Of a stretch of DNA of 64,000 nt, positions 12,898 through 26,470 are shown one piece after another. How positions within the stretch are numbered: the stretch's first letter is position 1; the number at the start of each line of letters is the position of its first letter. Below the pieces are notes generated by a model. That model was given only the letters and a program-made list of their open reading frames with translations. It was not told where the DNA came from and did no database searches. The position numbers and the translations under genes were made by a program. This stretch comes from Artocarpus heterophyllus (lineage: Eukaryota; Streptophyta; Magnoliopsida; Rosales; Moraceae). The DNA lies in contig CM046345.1 in NCBI GenBank assembly GCA_025403435.1, forward strand, positions 20,902,117 through 20,966,116, read 5' to 3'.

Positions 12898-15501
12898 TGA
12901 CTACCTGAAATAGTTGATAATTTAAATTAATTACTTCCATGTTTCTCAAAGAAATTTCATTTGAAATAGCGGCAAGCAACATGAGAAAGATATAGGAATT
13001 CTAAAAGTGCCACACACCATATATATGAGCACCGTTTCCCTGAGATTATTCGGAGTCAAAATTAGTTGACTACATTAATAATTGGTTTTAACTGCAAGAA
13101 CTATAATAAATAGAAATGGAATATATTAGCTTTTTTTTACTATGAGAACAATGACAACAAACAAAACTATAATTTGGATACTCACGGTTCAGGATCCAGA
13201 AGGCTTTACTTGTATCTGGCCCTGGACTGGTAGAAGGGGCGATACTAATGCCCCTAGGACATTATAATTAGCCTAACTTTGACTAATATGGCCTGTATAG
13301 AAATGATAAATTACTAAAATATAAGTTCTATTAAAAGGAAGGAAAAAACCCACGGCTACAGGAATTTATCATGATTTGTGCAACCATTGTCTAAAACATA
13401 ACAAAGCCAATGACGATTTATCAAATTTAAACTAAAACTTAAGTGACAAACAAGGGGCTCTAGAAAAGGTACATGGTATCACATTGATGTTATTGGATGT
13501 CATTTTAAAAGTGACCACATATTCTAGGTAAATATGGTTGTTGCTATTTAAATTCCAAACAATATAATGTCTGCATAAACATATATATAGGGTCCGTTTG
13601 ATAAATGGATTTGAATTAATGATTTGATTTGAGTTAGTATGATTTGAATTAGGATTTGAATTAGTGATTTGAATTGTTATCCAAATTGACGTTTGGATGT
13701 GCATTTAAGTTTTAATTTGAGTATGGAATAAAATTGAAATTTGTGTTTAGAGAGGTAGTAAAAATAGTTTTTGATTTATCAACAAATCTAATAAAAACTT
13801 AATTTAATGAGCCTAAAAAATATGCAATGTGGATCTTAATTTATTCCTTTCTTCTTTAGAAATACAATGAAAAAAGAATCATCTTAATTGGATAACAAAT
13901 GAAGAAGGTATGATTTTTTTCTCAAATATAGAAGAAAGAATTTTAGTTTTTACTGTAGGAGAGATATCCAAGTATCAAAACTTTAAAGAGGAGTAAGAAC
14001 TTTAAAAACTTAGGGTGCGTTTGGTACGAGTATTTGAATGAAGATTTAAATTTTTATGAGAGAAAATACTGTAGCAAAATGATTCAAACCGTGATTTAAA
14101 AACCGAAACAAACACACTCTTAGATTGTTGATACTCAAAGGATTCAAATTTTGGAGGAAACAAACAAGTATTCAAAGGATTCTTAATACTCAAATCTAAA
14201 TTTAAATCTAAAAAGTTCTCGAAACAAACGGGCATATAGATAGTGACAAGTCATAATTATATTGAATAGATGAAATTACGATAGAAACAAAAACAAAATA
14301 AGCATCATTTTCTCTTATCCAAGGTTTAAATCATTTGATAACTCTACTATTTTGGGAAAAAACCTTCAATAACATATATGACATTGACACAAGTGAAAAA
14401 GACACATTGCAAACCTTGTAGTCGGAACTAGAAGTTTTCAAATGAACACCAACATCATATATAGACTTGATTGTTGAAGCTCTACAATGACCAAGCCCAT
14501 ACACAACGATTTATGTGATTTCTTGTTCGGAAGAGGCAAGCCAAACATACTGTGCATTTGTATTGCCACTGTACGCTTCAGTAATTTTGATTTGCTTTTC
14601 AAAAACCTTTAACCGAGTTTCAAGAGAAGGTTTAGGACATCGATATATATCAAGAATTTCTAGATTCCCTAAAGAATTGATTCCATCATGAAACATCCTC
14701 CTCACATCATCAATATCTAACTTTCCACTAGCAGATTCATTTGTTATCTCTTGCCTTTCTTGAATAGGTAAACTAGCCAAGAGGGCAGGCTGTCTATTGG
14801 AACCATCCTCAATTCCCACAGCTTAAGAATTACTATCAAGCGTTTGATGATTTTGAACTCTTTCAACAAGAGCATTTGAACCGTCATTATGCTCATTTGA
14901 AGTTACTTCCTCTAATCCACTTACTTCGATCTCTACATGCAACTTGATCTTTCTGCATACAAGGCTTCCCGTATTCTTCATCATGATCATTGGCAGGTTC
15001 TCTAGTCCACTTACTTCATTCCATTCTTATATTGGTCATTCACATATTCTTCCTCATGATCATTGGCATAAATGTTAGGAAAGAAACATTTCCCCGCTTC
15101 ATCAATCCAAGCAATAGGCTTTTGAAAGCTTGTTTGAAAGTCTAAATATAACATGTGCAAAAAATCTAGTAAACAAAACCGACCATTTAATTTCACATCA
15201 ATATTTGCCTTCTAATCGTGAAGAACTTTCTTCACTGAGTCGAACAGATCCCTAGGAAAGTCAATTCCTTTGTTATTTTGATAAAACATCAAACACTTTG
15301 GCACACCATTATTCTTGAATCTTGAGTACCATGTGACAAGATATTCTAGATTGCGTCCCAGTGTTTTGGTCATTCGATTCTTTTAATTTCCAACGTTTGC
15401 AAGAATCTTTCACAATTGGCACATTGATTTGAATTCTTCGTCTTGACGTTGAGCCTAATTCTTCCACTACCATCCACTGCCTCAAAATTCCTTTGTTCCA
15501 T
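12898..15501 (-). pseudogene. SRO/RCD1-like pseudogene (copy B)
   Basis: Collinear with the intact SRO gene but broken. The start (ATG at 15501) gives MEQRNFEAVDGSGRIRLNVK and hits a stop within about 40 codons after a frameshift. WWE remnants appear in other frames (LNGRFCLLDFLHMLYLDFQ and PIAWIDEAGKCFFPNIY, about 15060-15196). A 102-codon stretch at 14511-14819 holds the PARP N-half (LDIDDVRRMFHDGI, NAQYVWLASSEQEIT) and ends at a TAA. The second exon survives only as HYIVWNLNSNNHIYLEYVV (about 13480-13577), its first part replaced by MITE-like DNA. The third exon (about 13190-13290) and a degenerate RST exon (about 12900-13040) remain. No functional product is expected. Confidence 0.85.
14013..14232. 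mobile_element. Tourist-like MITE between SRO pseudogene B exons
   Basis: Starts GGGTGCGTTTGGTACGAG just after TTA. A matching inverted end, TGCCCGTTTGTTTCGAG, is read from about 14232, and an inner end with AAACAAACACACTC then TTA occurs near 14120. Either a 220-bp element or two nested ones. It helps explain the loss of the exon 1/2 region of this pseudogene. A further related end (GGGTCCGTTTGATAAATGG) starts near 13590. Confidence 0.5.
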
Positions 15502-15889
15502 AATCTAGTAACTAATATCTGTCAACAAGTTGCAAATAGAAAGTTCAATAGTAATAAAAACACTAACCATCCACTAGTCTTAAACGAAACTGCACCTTCA
15601 ATTGCAATGGACAAACCTAAAAAGGTGTGAAGGAGGCATGATCTAACAAAACAATAAGAAATCATGTCAATTTAAACAAAAGAAAATTAAAATGAACATG
15701 GGTGGAAGTTTTAAACTAATGAACATAGTTTCACTAGATTACTATCCTTATATGTGAAATCGTGATTAGTGACTAATAAAATGAAAAACTCGTAATAAAG
15801 GAGTTACTATTCATTTATCAAACTATACGCTCTTAAATTATCTAAATGAAATTCATGTAATAAAAGTTAACCAAAGGTCACATTTCACT

Positions 15890-16674
15890 CAGGGCCTGCC
15901 TAGGTATTTTGGGGCCTTAGGCAAAAAGTTTTAGGCCTTTTCAAAAATTAAAAACATCAATTACATTTTATATTTTATTAAAGTCAATAAATTATTAAAG
16001 TCAAAAATTAAAAAAAATTATATAGCAAAAAATGAAAAACGTCAATTACATGGCAAATATTAAAACTTTGTTTTCTTTTTCTAAAGTGTAAAATAGATAG
16101 AAGTAAATATTCATTTATGAACAAAAATTAAAAAGAAGAATTTTATAAATTTTTCGTACCTCTAGAGAATCCGTTTCTTTATATTTCTTTTTAATAAATA
16201 AATGAATTGTATGTTTATGACAATTGTTATTTGATGTATGCTAATTAGCCCCTTTTATCATTTTTTTTAGAGGAAGGAATCATTATTTTATTGTGAAAAA
16301 GAGTAGTTTGATACCCAAAAAAAAGAAAAGAAAGAAAAAGGGTGGTTTGATATTAAAAGAAAAGATTTGATATTCAAAAGCATTTGAAGAGTGATTTTCG
16401 AAAAAAAAAAATTAAAGAATGCTTTACTTTATTAGCTGATTTATGCTTGACATCTTGATTTCACGTTTAATATCTCAAAAAGGAGTTTCAATGCATAATC
16501 AAAGGATTTATTAGTTATCTTGATTTTTAAAAAAAAAAATCTATCTACTAATGCCTAAAAATTAGGATATTGTTATTCTACCTTTTAATAAGTATGGTTT
16601 TAATCAATGACTAAAAATATAAGGGCCCTAAGCAATTGCTTAGTTGCCTAGGGCTAGGGGTTGAGCCGGTATTG
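15890..16674. mobile_element. hAT-like non-autonomous element, 785 bp
   Basis: Begins CAGGGCCTGCCTAGG and ends, read inward on the other strand, CAATACCGGCTCAACCCC. Flanks are ATTTCACT (15882-15889) and ATTTCGGT (16675-16682), an 8-bp target duplication with two mismatches, the hAT size. It sits in the leader-intron region of SRO pseudogene B. No transposase frame remains. Confidence 0.65.
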
Positions 16675-16682
16675 ATTTCGGT

Positions 16683-19190
16683 AATATTGAGAGCCTAAAA
16701 TATTAAATAAAAGTTGTAAGCTCTTTTTAAAGAATCCACATCTTCAAAGCAATAAACGTCAATTTTAAAATGAGACAGATTTTTACAGTTCAACAAAGAA
16801 AGCAAGGCATTTTTTTAGCTTCATAATCAAAATATTTTTTTTTAAAAAAATGCAAATCAAATGGAATGTGTATCTACATGTGTATGCGACTCTTAAATCC
16901 TCCCTAAGCAAATTGTTAAATATAAGATCAAAGACTTCTTCAATCAAAAACAAAACAATAACAGAGATAAATGTCAGATATGTATCCAACATGTCTAACA
17001 TACAGAAAGATGAAAATAAATAAAAAGCAACAAGGACAATGTACACATGCAGTGGTTGGACTCGTCAAATTTCAAAATTAAAAAAAAAAAAATCCTTTTG
17101 TTAATCTAAATTTGAATACAACTTTGTTCTTGACAGTAGAATATTGTAACAAAAATAAACATTTATGAAAAGAACACTTTGATCTAAATTTTAGACTCAA
17201 GGAGCATATAACCCAAAAAAAAAAAATTACCAAGTCATTATTTGAATTGAAAAGGAAACAAAAAATATATATACTGAAGTTGTTCCCTAACATCCAAGCC
17301 TTTCGAAAATAAAAGAAAATGGAAAGAAACAATTATACAATTCATAATCCATTTTCATTCTTCTCCTCAAGTTTTACTATACAAGCAAAAAGGCTAGCCC
17401 AAAATTCAAAAATTACATCCAGTAATCTCACACTAAGAAAATAGTAATTTTGTAAGTTATAGTTATCATTAAGAAAATATTAATTATCACATCTAACAAA
17501 ATGGTAATTTTGTAATTTTATACATATTAATTATCATTATTTTTCTAATCTAAATTATACCGAAACATAATTTTTAAAGTCAGTTTGCTTAATTGCCTAA
17601 TATTACTATCTAGAGTTCAAAGAATGAAGTGAATACTAGATGTCTACAATCACACACAAAATTTATGAAACATGTCGAATATCATTATGAACAAAAAAGT
17701 ATGTAGCGCATTGAGGACAAGTAAGAGAAATAAGCTACAAGAGACAAGGACATACCCGTCAACTCCAACGGAGGAAGCCAATTAATAAGTAAAAACCCGC
17801 CCTGAAGCAACATTTAATAACATAATTAAAAACTTACAACTTAAAAAAAATGACTCAAAAAGTTAATTAATTGTTGGCTTAACCAAAAGGCAATAACCTT
17901 TTAAAGAAAAAGTAATGATAAAATATACTAATTGGAATGCTCTAAAAGGTATAGTAGTTTACTCAACTCTTCTTTCCTTATAAAATACAAGATTTTATTT
18001 GTTTTTAAGCATAAAAGGGAGGAAAATTGTTCTAATTCAAGTGTACGAATCACTTTCTCCCCCTCAAAGAGTAGAAGTTAAAATTCACCAATATAATCTA
18101 CTCTAGTCCATTTTCAAATTCGGTTAAAGCTCCTTTGAAAAATGTAATATCAACACAATATGCAACTAACTATGTAAAAAACCACCAATTTCTATAGAAA
18201 ATAAAAGTGCTTTGCACTTTTTGATGAAGAAAACAAGAGATGAACAATAATGTGTATTCAATATATAAATTACTCTCTCACACGCAAAAAAAAAAATAAA
18301 TAAATAAATTATAGGCCTGGATTAACTAATGAAACAACATTTCTTTGGTTGTAACAAATTCTTTACTTGGACGATAAAACTAAACCAGCCGTAACAATTT
18401 GGAAGAAAATGGTCTTTTATAGCAAATGAGAAGCTCACATCTTTTGAAATATAAAGGAAGGAACAAAAACATGATTACAACTATCGAATTTCTTTCTCTC
18501 CCATAAAAAAAAACATAATTTCTTTACGCTAACTCAAACAAAATATATAATTAACCTATAAAACTGAACTGAATTATTAAAATACAAAATTCCAATGTGT
18601 TTACTTAGAAAATAATAGCATCACATCTTCTAAAACATAAAAACGGAACAGTAACACGAACTAATGTATTTGAATACCCTTCTCTCAGAAAGATCATAAG
18701 CACAGATTGTCCAAGGACTACGACATTACTTCATATTCAAGTTAAAATGAAGCTAATTACCAAAAAAAAAAAAAAAAGACATTGAAGCAACTAAAACCAT
18801 ACAAAATTTTAATAATATACTTAACATGCCATTTGCTAAGAAATTGAAAGCTTCACAAAGAGGTAGTGATGATGATAAAAATTCATTTTTTTTAAATTTC
18901 TTTCACTCCCACAAAAGGATCATAAGCCCAACTATCATAAAACCAAACCAACCGCAAAACATACAAAATGAATGCACAAAATGGTCACTAAGTCGAAAAT
19001 GAAAAATGAAAATGACATAAGTTCCATTTTTAAATTCAGCTCAAGCTAAAACAGTCTCAAAAATAAGAAACAACAAAGATAAAACTAAAAAAGAAAAAAA
19101 TGCTACCAAAAGCAAGAGAAGCATAGGAATTATAAAAAAAAAAAAAAAAGAAAAAAAAAGCTGAGATTATTACCAACAATAATAAAGAGA
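16683..19190. other. Leader-intron relic of SRO pseudogene B
   Basis: AT-rich and non-coding. Parts (about 18400-19190) match 48460-49340, the leader intron of the intact SRO gene, for example the ATCATAAGC-containing pyrimidine tracts. The short minus-strand frames at 16783-17332 are low-complexity and unsupported. Confidence 0.5.
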
Positions 19191-19517
19191 AATGAAAGTT
19201 TTTATTATACTAAGAATTTTCACGAGAAAGGTTTAAGAACACTGATTTGTACAAAAACCTCAATCTAGTGAACTTGTGGAAACAAAATAGAGACATTATG
19301 AGGTTTATATGGTGGAGGTTGTGTAGGGTATTGCTTGGCGTCGAGGTTTTTAACAAATGGGCCTGCACAGCGTCCTGAAAAAAAAAAATAAATAAAAAAT
19401 AAACAAACCAATGTTCAACCTCTTGGCTCCTATCTGCAAATTACCTTACAGGTTGAGAATATATAAGGTAAAGAACATTTTTCATGGCTATAATGGTAAT
19501 TTAGATTTTTTTACTAT
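19191..19517 (-). promoter_or_regulatory. Relic promoter and leader of SRO pseudogene B
   Basis: About 19190-19290 matches the leader exon of the intact gene (GAAATGAAAGTTTTTATTAT, about 19189-19208). The following bases match its promoter side with indels. The TATA-like box equivalent was not clearly preserved. Confidence 0.5.
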
Positions 19518-19525
19518 CCTATTAT

Positions 19526-20352
19526 AGAAATGTCAAAACAAGCCGGGCTTAATGGGCTGACATGAGCACGACACTTTAAAAAGTAGGCACGGCATTGCAC
19601 GATATGACACGATTATTAAATAGACTTAGCCTATCTCGCTTATTAAATGGGCTAGAATTAGTGCAACTTTTGGGCATAAAACATGATTAGGACACAACAC
19701 GATAAGGGCCCTGCACGAGCATGAGCACATTAAAATCATGATTGGAGTCCAACAAGCACGATTAAAATATGCAATTTAAACTTAATTTTACTAATATATT
19801 TTATACATTTGTAAATATTTTTTTATAAAGAAGTTCTAAATTATAATAGATTCGATTAAAAAGGAAAAAAGATTAAATAGATTCTTTGTTGTTAGTAAAT
19901 TCTTAATTGCCAAAATATATTTACTCTCCTTGATTTATATGAAAAACTAAATAATAGAAACCACACTGTATAAGATTCTACAATGTTGTTATCCTTAAAA
20001 AAATATTTTTTTTATCAATTATGCACTTTGTTACGATTTAACCTTTTATTTTGTTTTTTTCTCTTTTTTTTTGTAAATTTAAAATTAGACAAGAGAAAGG
20101 ACCATTAAAAGCTGAAAGTATAACAAAAAGCACGAACATCAATATAGGTACGAGGATGGCCCAAGCACTTTATGAGCACGGCTCGTTAATAAATGAGTCA
20201 TTGGCTGAGCTTGATGTCATAAAAAATAACTAGATTGGACCTAACGTGGCACGATAAATAAATAGATAGGAGCCCAAGCACAACACGAGACATGTTTGGG
20301 CCTAAATTTAAAAGGCCAGGTTGGGTTGGGTTGAACGAGCCCATTTAACATC
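19526..20352. mobile_element. hAT-like element, 827 bp, with 8-bp target duplication
   Basis: Flanked by an exact 8-bp duplication CCTATTAT (19518-19525 and 20353-20360). The paralogous block upstream of the intact SRO gene has the unoccupied site once (about 50131-50145, CATCCTATTATGCC). Ends are AGAAATGTCAAAACAAGCCG and, inward from the right, GATGTTAAATGGGCTCG. The interior has repeated CACGA and GGGCT motifs common in short hAT elements. No transposase frame; the 60-codon frame at 20051 is chance. Confidence 0.8.
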
Positions 20353-20360
20353 CCTATTAT

Positions 20361-22100
20361 GCCAATTTTTCTTTTGCCTTCAGCACAAAAATTAAATACC
20401 GTAAATGGTTAAACTTAACATAATTAGCTGTAGTCACCAGGCCCCGTCAAAACATTTTAAAAAGAAAGACAGTAAGGCAGCCGACTGACATCCGTATATG
20501 ACTCGAACAAACTAAGCATTCAATTTATGAACTTACTTTTAAAAGATTAATAACTTGAATTATTACGTAACCAGATGCCATAAGTAAAGGAAACTATCAT
20601 CGTGACGTGGAGATATTTTAAGAAAGATGTAAATTTCTACAATAGGATTAAAAATAACATAAAAAGATAAAAATGACTATACGGAGAAAAATTATTTTCT
20701 AGATTGTAATCAATCCTTTTTAAGTAATTTTAGAAGATTAATTTATATCAAAATTACTTTACTTTAAATCATAAATACTGCAATTCTTTTTTCTATATAT
20801 TCCAACGACAAAAAAGGTATTTGCTAGCTAAAATTTATGAGAATAAAATAGCATTTAATCAACTTTGTGGTGATTTTGGTTTAACAATAATTATTTCTTA
20901 AACTACCAATGTTTAATTATCTCTCTCTCACTATTGCTTTTATTGTTTAATTTACTTAATTTCTAGCTTCATTAAAAAAGTTCCGCCTCAACGTCCCTCT
21001 ATAAGTGCATAATAGGTAGAAAATTTTGTTCCAAATTGCCCTTTTATTATTATTATTTTTTTAAATTTAGCAAAATAAATTTATTAGCTTTTTTTTTTTT
21101 GTTTCTCAGGAAGGCAGAAATAAAGAAGCCTCCTTAGTTTATAACTTCCTGCTAATATATCTTTTTTAAAAGAATATATCTTTTTATTATTTTTTTTAAA
21201 GGCATCAATATTCTTAGGGTACTTCTATTAACACCTTCTAATTTTTTTTTCACACACCCTTTTTCAAATTACCCCTCATTCTACTTCTTTCACCCCTCAT
21301 AAAATACTAAAAAAGTCCTTACACTTAAATAGTATTAATTGGTTTTCTTTTTGCACCCACCCACTAAATAAACTTACAAATTTTCCCAAAAAAAATTTCT
21401 TTTTTCAGTCTATATACTAAGCGATGGTTTTTCGTTAACATATTATTTTTCTTTTTATTAAACTAAAGTTTGGATTCCAGGAAACAATAATCGATAGTAA
21501 ATTGTAAGAGTTGATATATGAATCGAACAAATTGTATTTCCATGTACTTAAAAACAAGAAGGAAAACATAGTTTTTTTCTCTTTTTCTATATCGCGTTCT
21601 TTATATTAAACCAAAGAGTAGTTCCTTTTACTAGAGCACACAATTTGTAGTTATTTATATGTCAAACAAATTGCAATGATAGATATAGTTATAATTAGTA
21701 TATATAAACAATAACAGAAATAAGCTACATTTTTTTATGGGATACTCTTTCATGTTAAAATCTATTTTTGTTCTTTTGAAAAAAAATAAAACACTAATTT
21801 TTTAGAAGGGAATATATTTTTTTAAGATAAGGTGTGTAATGAGTATTTTATTTAAAACGCTTTTATCCTTAAGAGTAATTTATTAATATGTTATATAGTA
21901 ATATATAAAATCTTATTAAATAGGGGTGTGTGAAAAGCAAAATAATGAGTGTCATTAGAAGCACCGATTTTAATTGGCTAAACCGTTTAATCTGATTCAT
22001 GTATTAGGAAACAAGACGACGTACAAACGTTCACAAAATCTCTTACAACAGCTATCACAGAAAAAGATTAAAATCGCATTAATAAATGAAATATGTAAAT
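20361..22100. repeat. Duplicated SRO-upstream block (copy B)
   Basis: Non-coding. It matches 50146-51230 in order, with an AT-rich stretch of its own at about 21190-21990. At about 22120 it switches to F-box/LRR sequence that the block near 51.2 kb does not have, marking a rearrangement point between copies. Confidence 0.65.
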
Positions 22101-22119
22101 TTTAAATCAAAATAGCTAC

Positions 22120-22760
22120 TCTATTTTGTACTAGACAATTCAACACCTCCAAGTTGTTCGTGTTTTTCAGTAAATGTATCAGACACTGCCTTGAAATTCT
22201 TGTGCATCGCATGCATAAGACCTTGAGCGGTGGGAGATGCTTAACCATGGCGTTTATAAAATCGAGGTTTAAAGGGTATATGAACTTGAGCTCAATAAAT
22301 TTGTTGCATTGAGTACCAATAGATTTGATCATATTGTGAGGATGATAAGGGCAGGGAAGAGTAGAGATCCAAGGTCTTTCCAGTGCTTGACGGACTCTTC
22401 GAATATATCATCGACTAATAGATGCCATGCGGGTTAGAAAAGTTGTCGGACGTTGAGGCTTCCGCAAGTAGATATCTAGTTTTCAGTACAATGCGATTTT
22501 TCTTTCCAAAGTTAATAAACATGTTTCTAAGTTTGACGAGTTAAGGTTTCCTAGAAGGTGCCCGGCAACATATAATAGATCCACTAAAGATGTTTTGGAT
22601 GGAAAAATAATAGATGTCTTTAAGCACAAAGATGACATCTATTCTCCTTTTTCTATAGTATTTGATTTAATCCGAACAACTTACAAAAGCCCACTGCTCA
22701 GACTGTTCTTTTTTCTCGACAAGATTTTGGGTTCAAATTAGAACATAATATTTATTTACC
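22120..22760 (-). pseudogene. F-box/LRR protein gene fragment (At3g48880-like)
   Basis: The open part (22102-22332) reads MIKSIGTQCNKFIELKF, then HLPPLKVLCMRCTRISRQC and LIHLLKNTNNLEVLN, a leucine-rich-repeat pattern seen in plant F-box/LRR proteins of the At3g48880 type. Upstream sequence to about 22760 is homologous to the arms of the palindrome at 40583-43609 but carries stops and frameshifts. No F-box motif is preserved. Such proteins are SCF ubiquitin-ligase substrate adaptors; this copy cannot make one. Confidence 0.6.
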
Positions 22761-24776
22761 AAAACAAACTTAAAAAATATTTAGATAAAATATGTGGACA
22801 AATTCGTGTTTTGAGATTGCATTTTGGTGAGGGTTAATAGGCTTAACAACTTGCCATGTAGTCTTGTGCAGTGATAAGCCGAAAAAAATCCAATCCAAAC
22901 TGGTTTTATTATAGGCTCATTTGTTTCATAAGTTCAAATTACAATTCAAACGATTTTACTATAGTGTTTTCTCTCAAAAAAAAATAATTTTTTCTTCAAA
23001 TTTTCTATTTAAACCAGTAAACTAGAGGAGCCGTTTATTGTCTTCTCTCACAAAATTTGAATTGTTACAGTGTTTCCAATCCGAACCAACAGTTTGAATC
23101 AACAATCCAAACGCCCTATGGTATTTAAGTCTCATATTTGTTACACCTGTAGCCCAAAAAAAAAAAAAGGAACTAGTGAACAAACATACCATTTGGACAA
23201 GAACATAATCAAAATAAAAGTGCTAGCTAAAGTTAAAATTTATTTATTGTTTTTACACAACAAGAGATAAAACCATTATTCATTTATCTCTTAAAGTTCA
23301 TAGACAAACACTATACGCAAAATCGTGGCATTAAAGGTTACCATTACATATGGAAGTTGGACTTATAGAGCCAATCTGAAGATTAATACAGAATCTTTCA
23401 GATTCATAAAAATGTAGCAATAATCCTATAGACAAGTGCTACATTTGAGCTGTCAAAAATGAAGAAAAAAACACTTGCATAAACTAAATAATTGCTGGTG
23501 AAGTCAAGAAAATCCTTTTGGAATAAAGGGACTTGTGCACGATGAAGTCAATTCGAATATTGGGTGTGAGCTATAACAAGCACGAATAATGTGGTCCTTG
23601 CCCGAGACATTATCATTTGTGCAATTTTGATACCAAAATCACTAACACTTAACTTCAAATAAAAATATAGTTCTTCTTATTTATTATAATTTTTTGCATA
23701 CATTTTATTTTCCACATAAAATTTAAGGAATAAAATGATGAAATGTAGGATTAGGGTTAAGGATGAGATAAGTCCTTGACCTAGGTATTCCCGTCCTTTT
23801 TGCACCTCTCATAGGACGGCACTTTTTCTCACACTTGACCCATTTTTATCCGTAATTAGAGCACTTTTAATCATTCTTCCAATAGTACGCTTTTGTTTTT
23901 TTAAAAAGTTATTAGTCTTCAATGCAAATAGTTCGACAAAAGTGAAAGCAATTGATATGACGACATGATCAGAGGAAAACTCAATATATACTTACAAACA
24001 CTTACAGATTTTGCATATTCTAATTTTTAAGGAAAAAATGAAGAAAAGAATCAGAAAACAAACATGTCAACCATAGCAAAAGTCTTAAAACAAGCTAATA
24101 GAACCACATGAGAACAAGTGGAAGTCAAAGAAAAAATTGAAAATTCCATTGTATTTACCTGGCTATAGAAATTTAGATTGACAATTACGCAGCTAGAGTC
24201 AAAAAGAGGCGCCGACATTGATCTTCTTTTCGCCTCTTATTTTTCTCTTAGAGGACAAATGGGCTTATTTATATCCTCCTAGACCCTACGGAAGCAATTA
24301 AAGGTATGAATCATAGCGAGGAATAACAATTAATGTTAAAACGCACCATTTAAGCACTAATACAAGGTAAGAAGTACTCAAATAGAGAATATAACTAGAA
24401 ATGATATATTTTTCTCTTTTAATTTGTAGCATGACAATATTAAGAGTCGATTTTTATTTAGATTAGTATCGGAGAAAATAAATTGAGTCTTATAGTTAGC
24501 TAATCCAATCACAATGAAAATTTATTTAATAGTCAGTAAAATTTATATTCATGGAGGGGGTATGCTAAATATCACTATTAAATTTTCTTTTTCTTAAACG
24601 AGTAGTAACAATGTTACATTTCCTAATGTAATTGCATTATATAAAGCTTGGTAGAGACCACTTATACACAAGGTCATGATCATAATAAATATAGCATAAT
24701 ATTCCTTTATTTTTTAAGATAATAGCAAGGAGTAGAATCTTGGTTTAGAATGTACTATTTATATAAGTTCATGTAA
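22761..24776. repeat. Duplicated intergenic block, inverted copy at 38.8-40.9 kb
   Basis: No gene. It matches 60200-61760 in the same orientation and 38880-40870 in inverse orientation. It contains a short GGCTCATTTGTTTCATAAG-type MITE remnant near 22915-23030. Confidence 0.6.
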
Positions 24777-26470
24777 CACTACTAAAAATTGTTTGTTTTA
24801 TGATGGTTTAAAAATTGCCATGTAATTGTTTGCTGTAGTACAAAAACGAAGATTATACAATGTTTTTTTAACGTCATATAAGGTTGGTTTTTTAGTCAGC
24901 TCTTGCATGTTTTAAGCGCATCTTACATGATAGTTTTCTTAAAAAACTGTCGTGCAATGTGGAATCTTATATGACGGTTTTTGTAGAAAACCGTCGTCTA
25001 AGCTATGACTTTCCACGATAGTTTTTGTCAAAAATCATCATGCAAAATTGATAAGAAGCGAAAAAAATAATCCAAATCTTTGATTTCCTACATGATGGCT
25101 AGTCTTGTTTCTTATTCATTGATCCAAGGCCGTGATTGTAAAATCATATATTTACATTTAACATAAATTTTACAACATATGTCAAATATACAAGTGAAGA
25201 AACCTATTCAAATACACAAAAATTTCTCCTAGTACCTAAAAAAAGAAACATATTGAAATGCTTTACCCACTCAATTTGAACCTTAAGTAAATTATCACTT
25301 GCATAAAAATCCTTTCTTGAAAGCTTGACCCTGCCATTAGTTGTAAAATTTATATCCTGCATATAACGTAAAGCAAAAAAACAACATCCTTTCTATAAAG
25401 GGTTTTATTGCCTGGTCAATGTATTACACTAGTTCCTGTTGCAACTTTCCAGTCATTGAGGGCCCTAAAAATTTGTCAAAACAATGAAAAATTAAATACA
25501 ATAATGTAACGAATATATATTAAACCTTATTTTATAACAAAAAATAGCACTTACAATACTCCTCATCGCTCTCTTATGATATTTTTACCTAATCTTAACT
25601 AAGTCTTCATTCAAAACAATCTCATACACAATCAATATCACCGCAACAATCATATAAATTTAAAACACAAACAAAATAAATTGATAAAATTAATCAACTA
25701 AACACATAAACAAATCAACTAAGTGTTAAATAACAAAAATCAATTAACAAAAAAAAATTGATAGAATTAATTTATAAATTAAATTTAAAACAAAAACTAA
25801 ATAAACTAAAATAACAAAATCCTAAAACCACTAAAACTAAGTTACAATACTAATTAAAGATAACCACTAAAACCAACATGCATAACAAACAAAAATGCAT
25901 TAACAAAAAAAATTAATATAACTAACATTGAAACTAATTAATAACAATGCATTAAATAAAAAAATTAACAAATTAACAAAACTAACTTATAATACTATTG
26001 AACAAAACTAAATAACTTAAATTAATTTTAAAACTAAAACTAGAACTAAAATCCCAACAAATTGATGTTAAAACTAATTCACACAACCGACATATAAGTC
26101 CATTCCCAAAGTGCTAATATATATACTAAACTAACATTTAAACTAAAAATAAAGTTAAATAAAACTCAAACTCAAATTTAAAACTAAAACTATATAACAT
26201 ATGGATTTTGCTCAAACATGTGATGGGCATCACAAAAAGAAATTCAGTTCGAGTATGATCATCTAATTTCTCAAACCAAAATTCAATTTCTCAACTGCAT
26301 TACCCAAATTCATCAAATAAAAACTATAAAAGAAAACTACATAACAAAAAAAAGAGAAAAAACTAAACTATAACAAAGGGGAAATATTGTTTACCAAACG
26401 AAGCGTTTGGTTAGGGTCAATGGCAGTTGTAGGCGACGATGGCATGCATGGATGAAGGTGGCATCGGCAT
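24777..26470. mobile_element. Truncated CACTA element end
   Basis: The terminus CACTACTAAAAATTG starts at 24777, where homology to sibling blocks stops. Over the next 310 bp there are paired subterminal motifs such as ATGACGGTTTTTG/AAAACCGTCGTC and TAGTTTTC/AAAACTGTCG, typical of CACTA ends. The rest (25100-26400) is A-rich non-coding DNA. No opposite end was found: at about 26470 it runs directly into copia sequence, so the element is truncated. Confidence 0.55.

Noticed and set aside
24777..26470. A complete CACTA element
   Set aside because: Only one terminus is present; no opposite CACTA end or target duplication could be found before the copia fragment.
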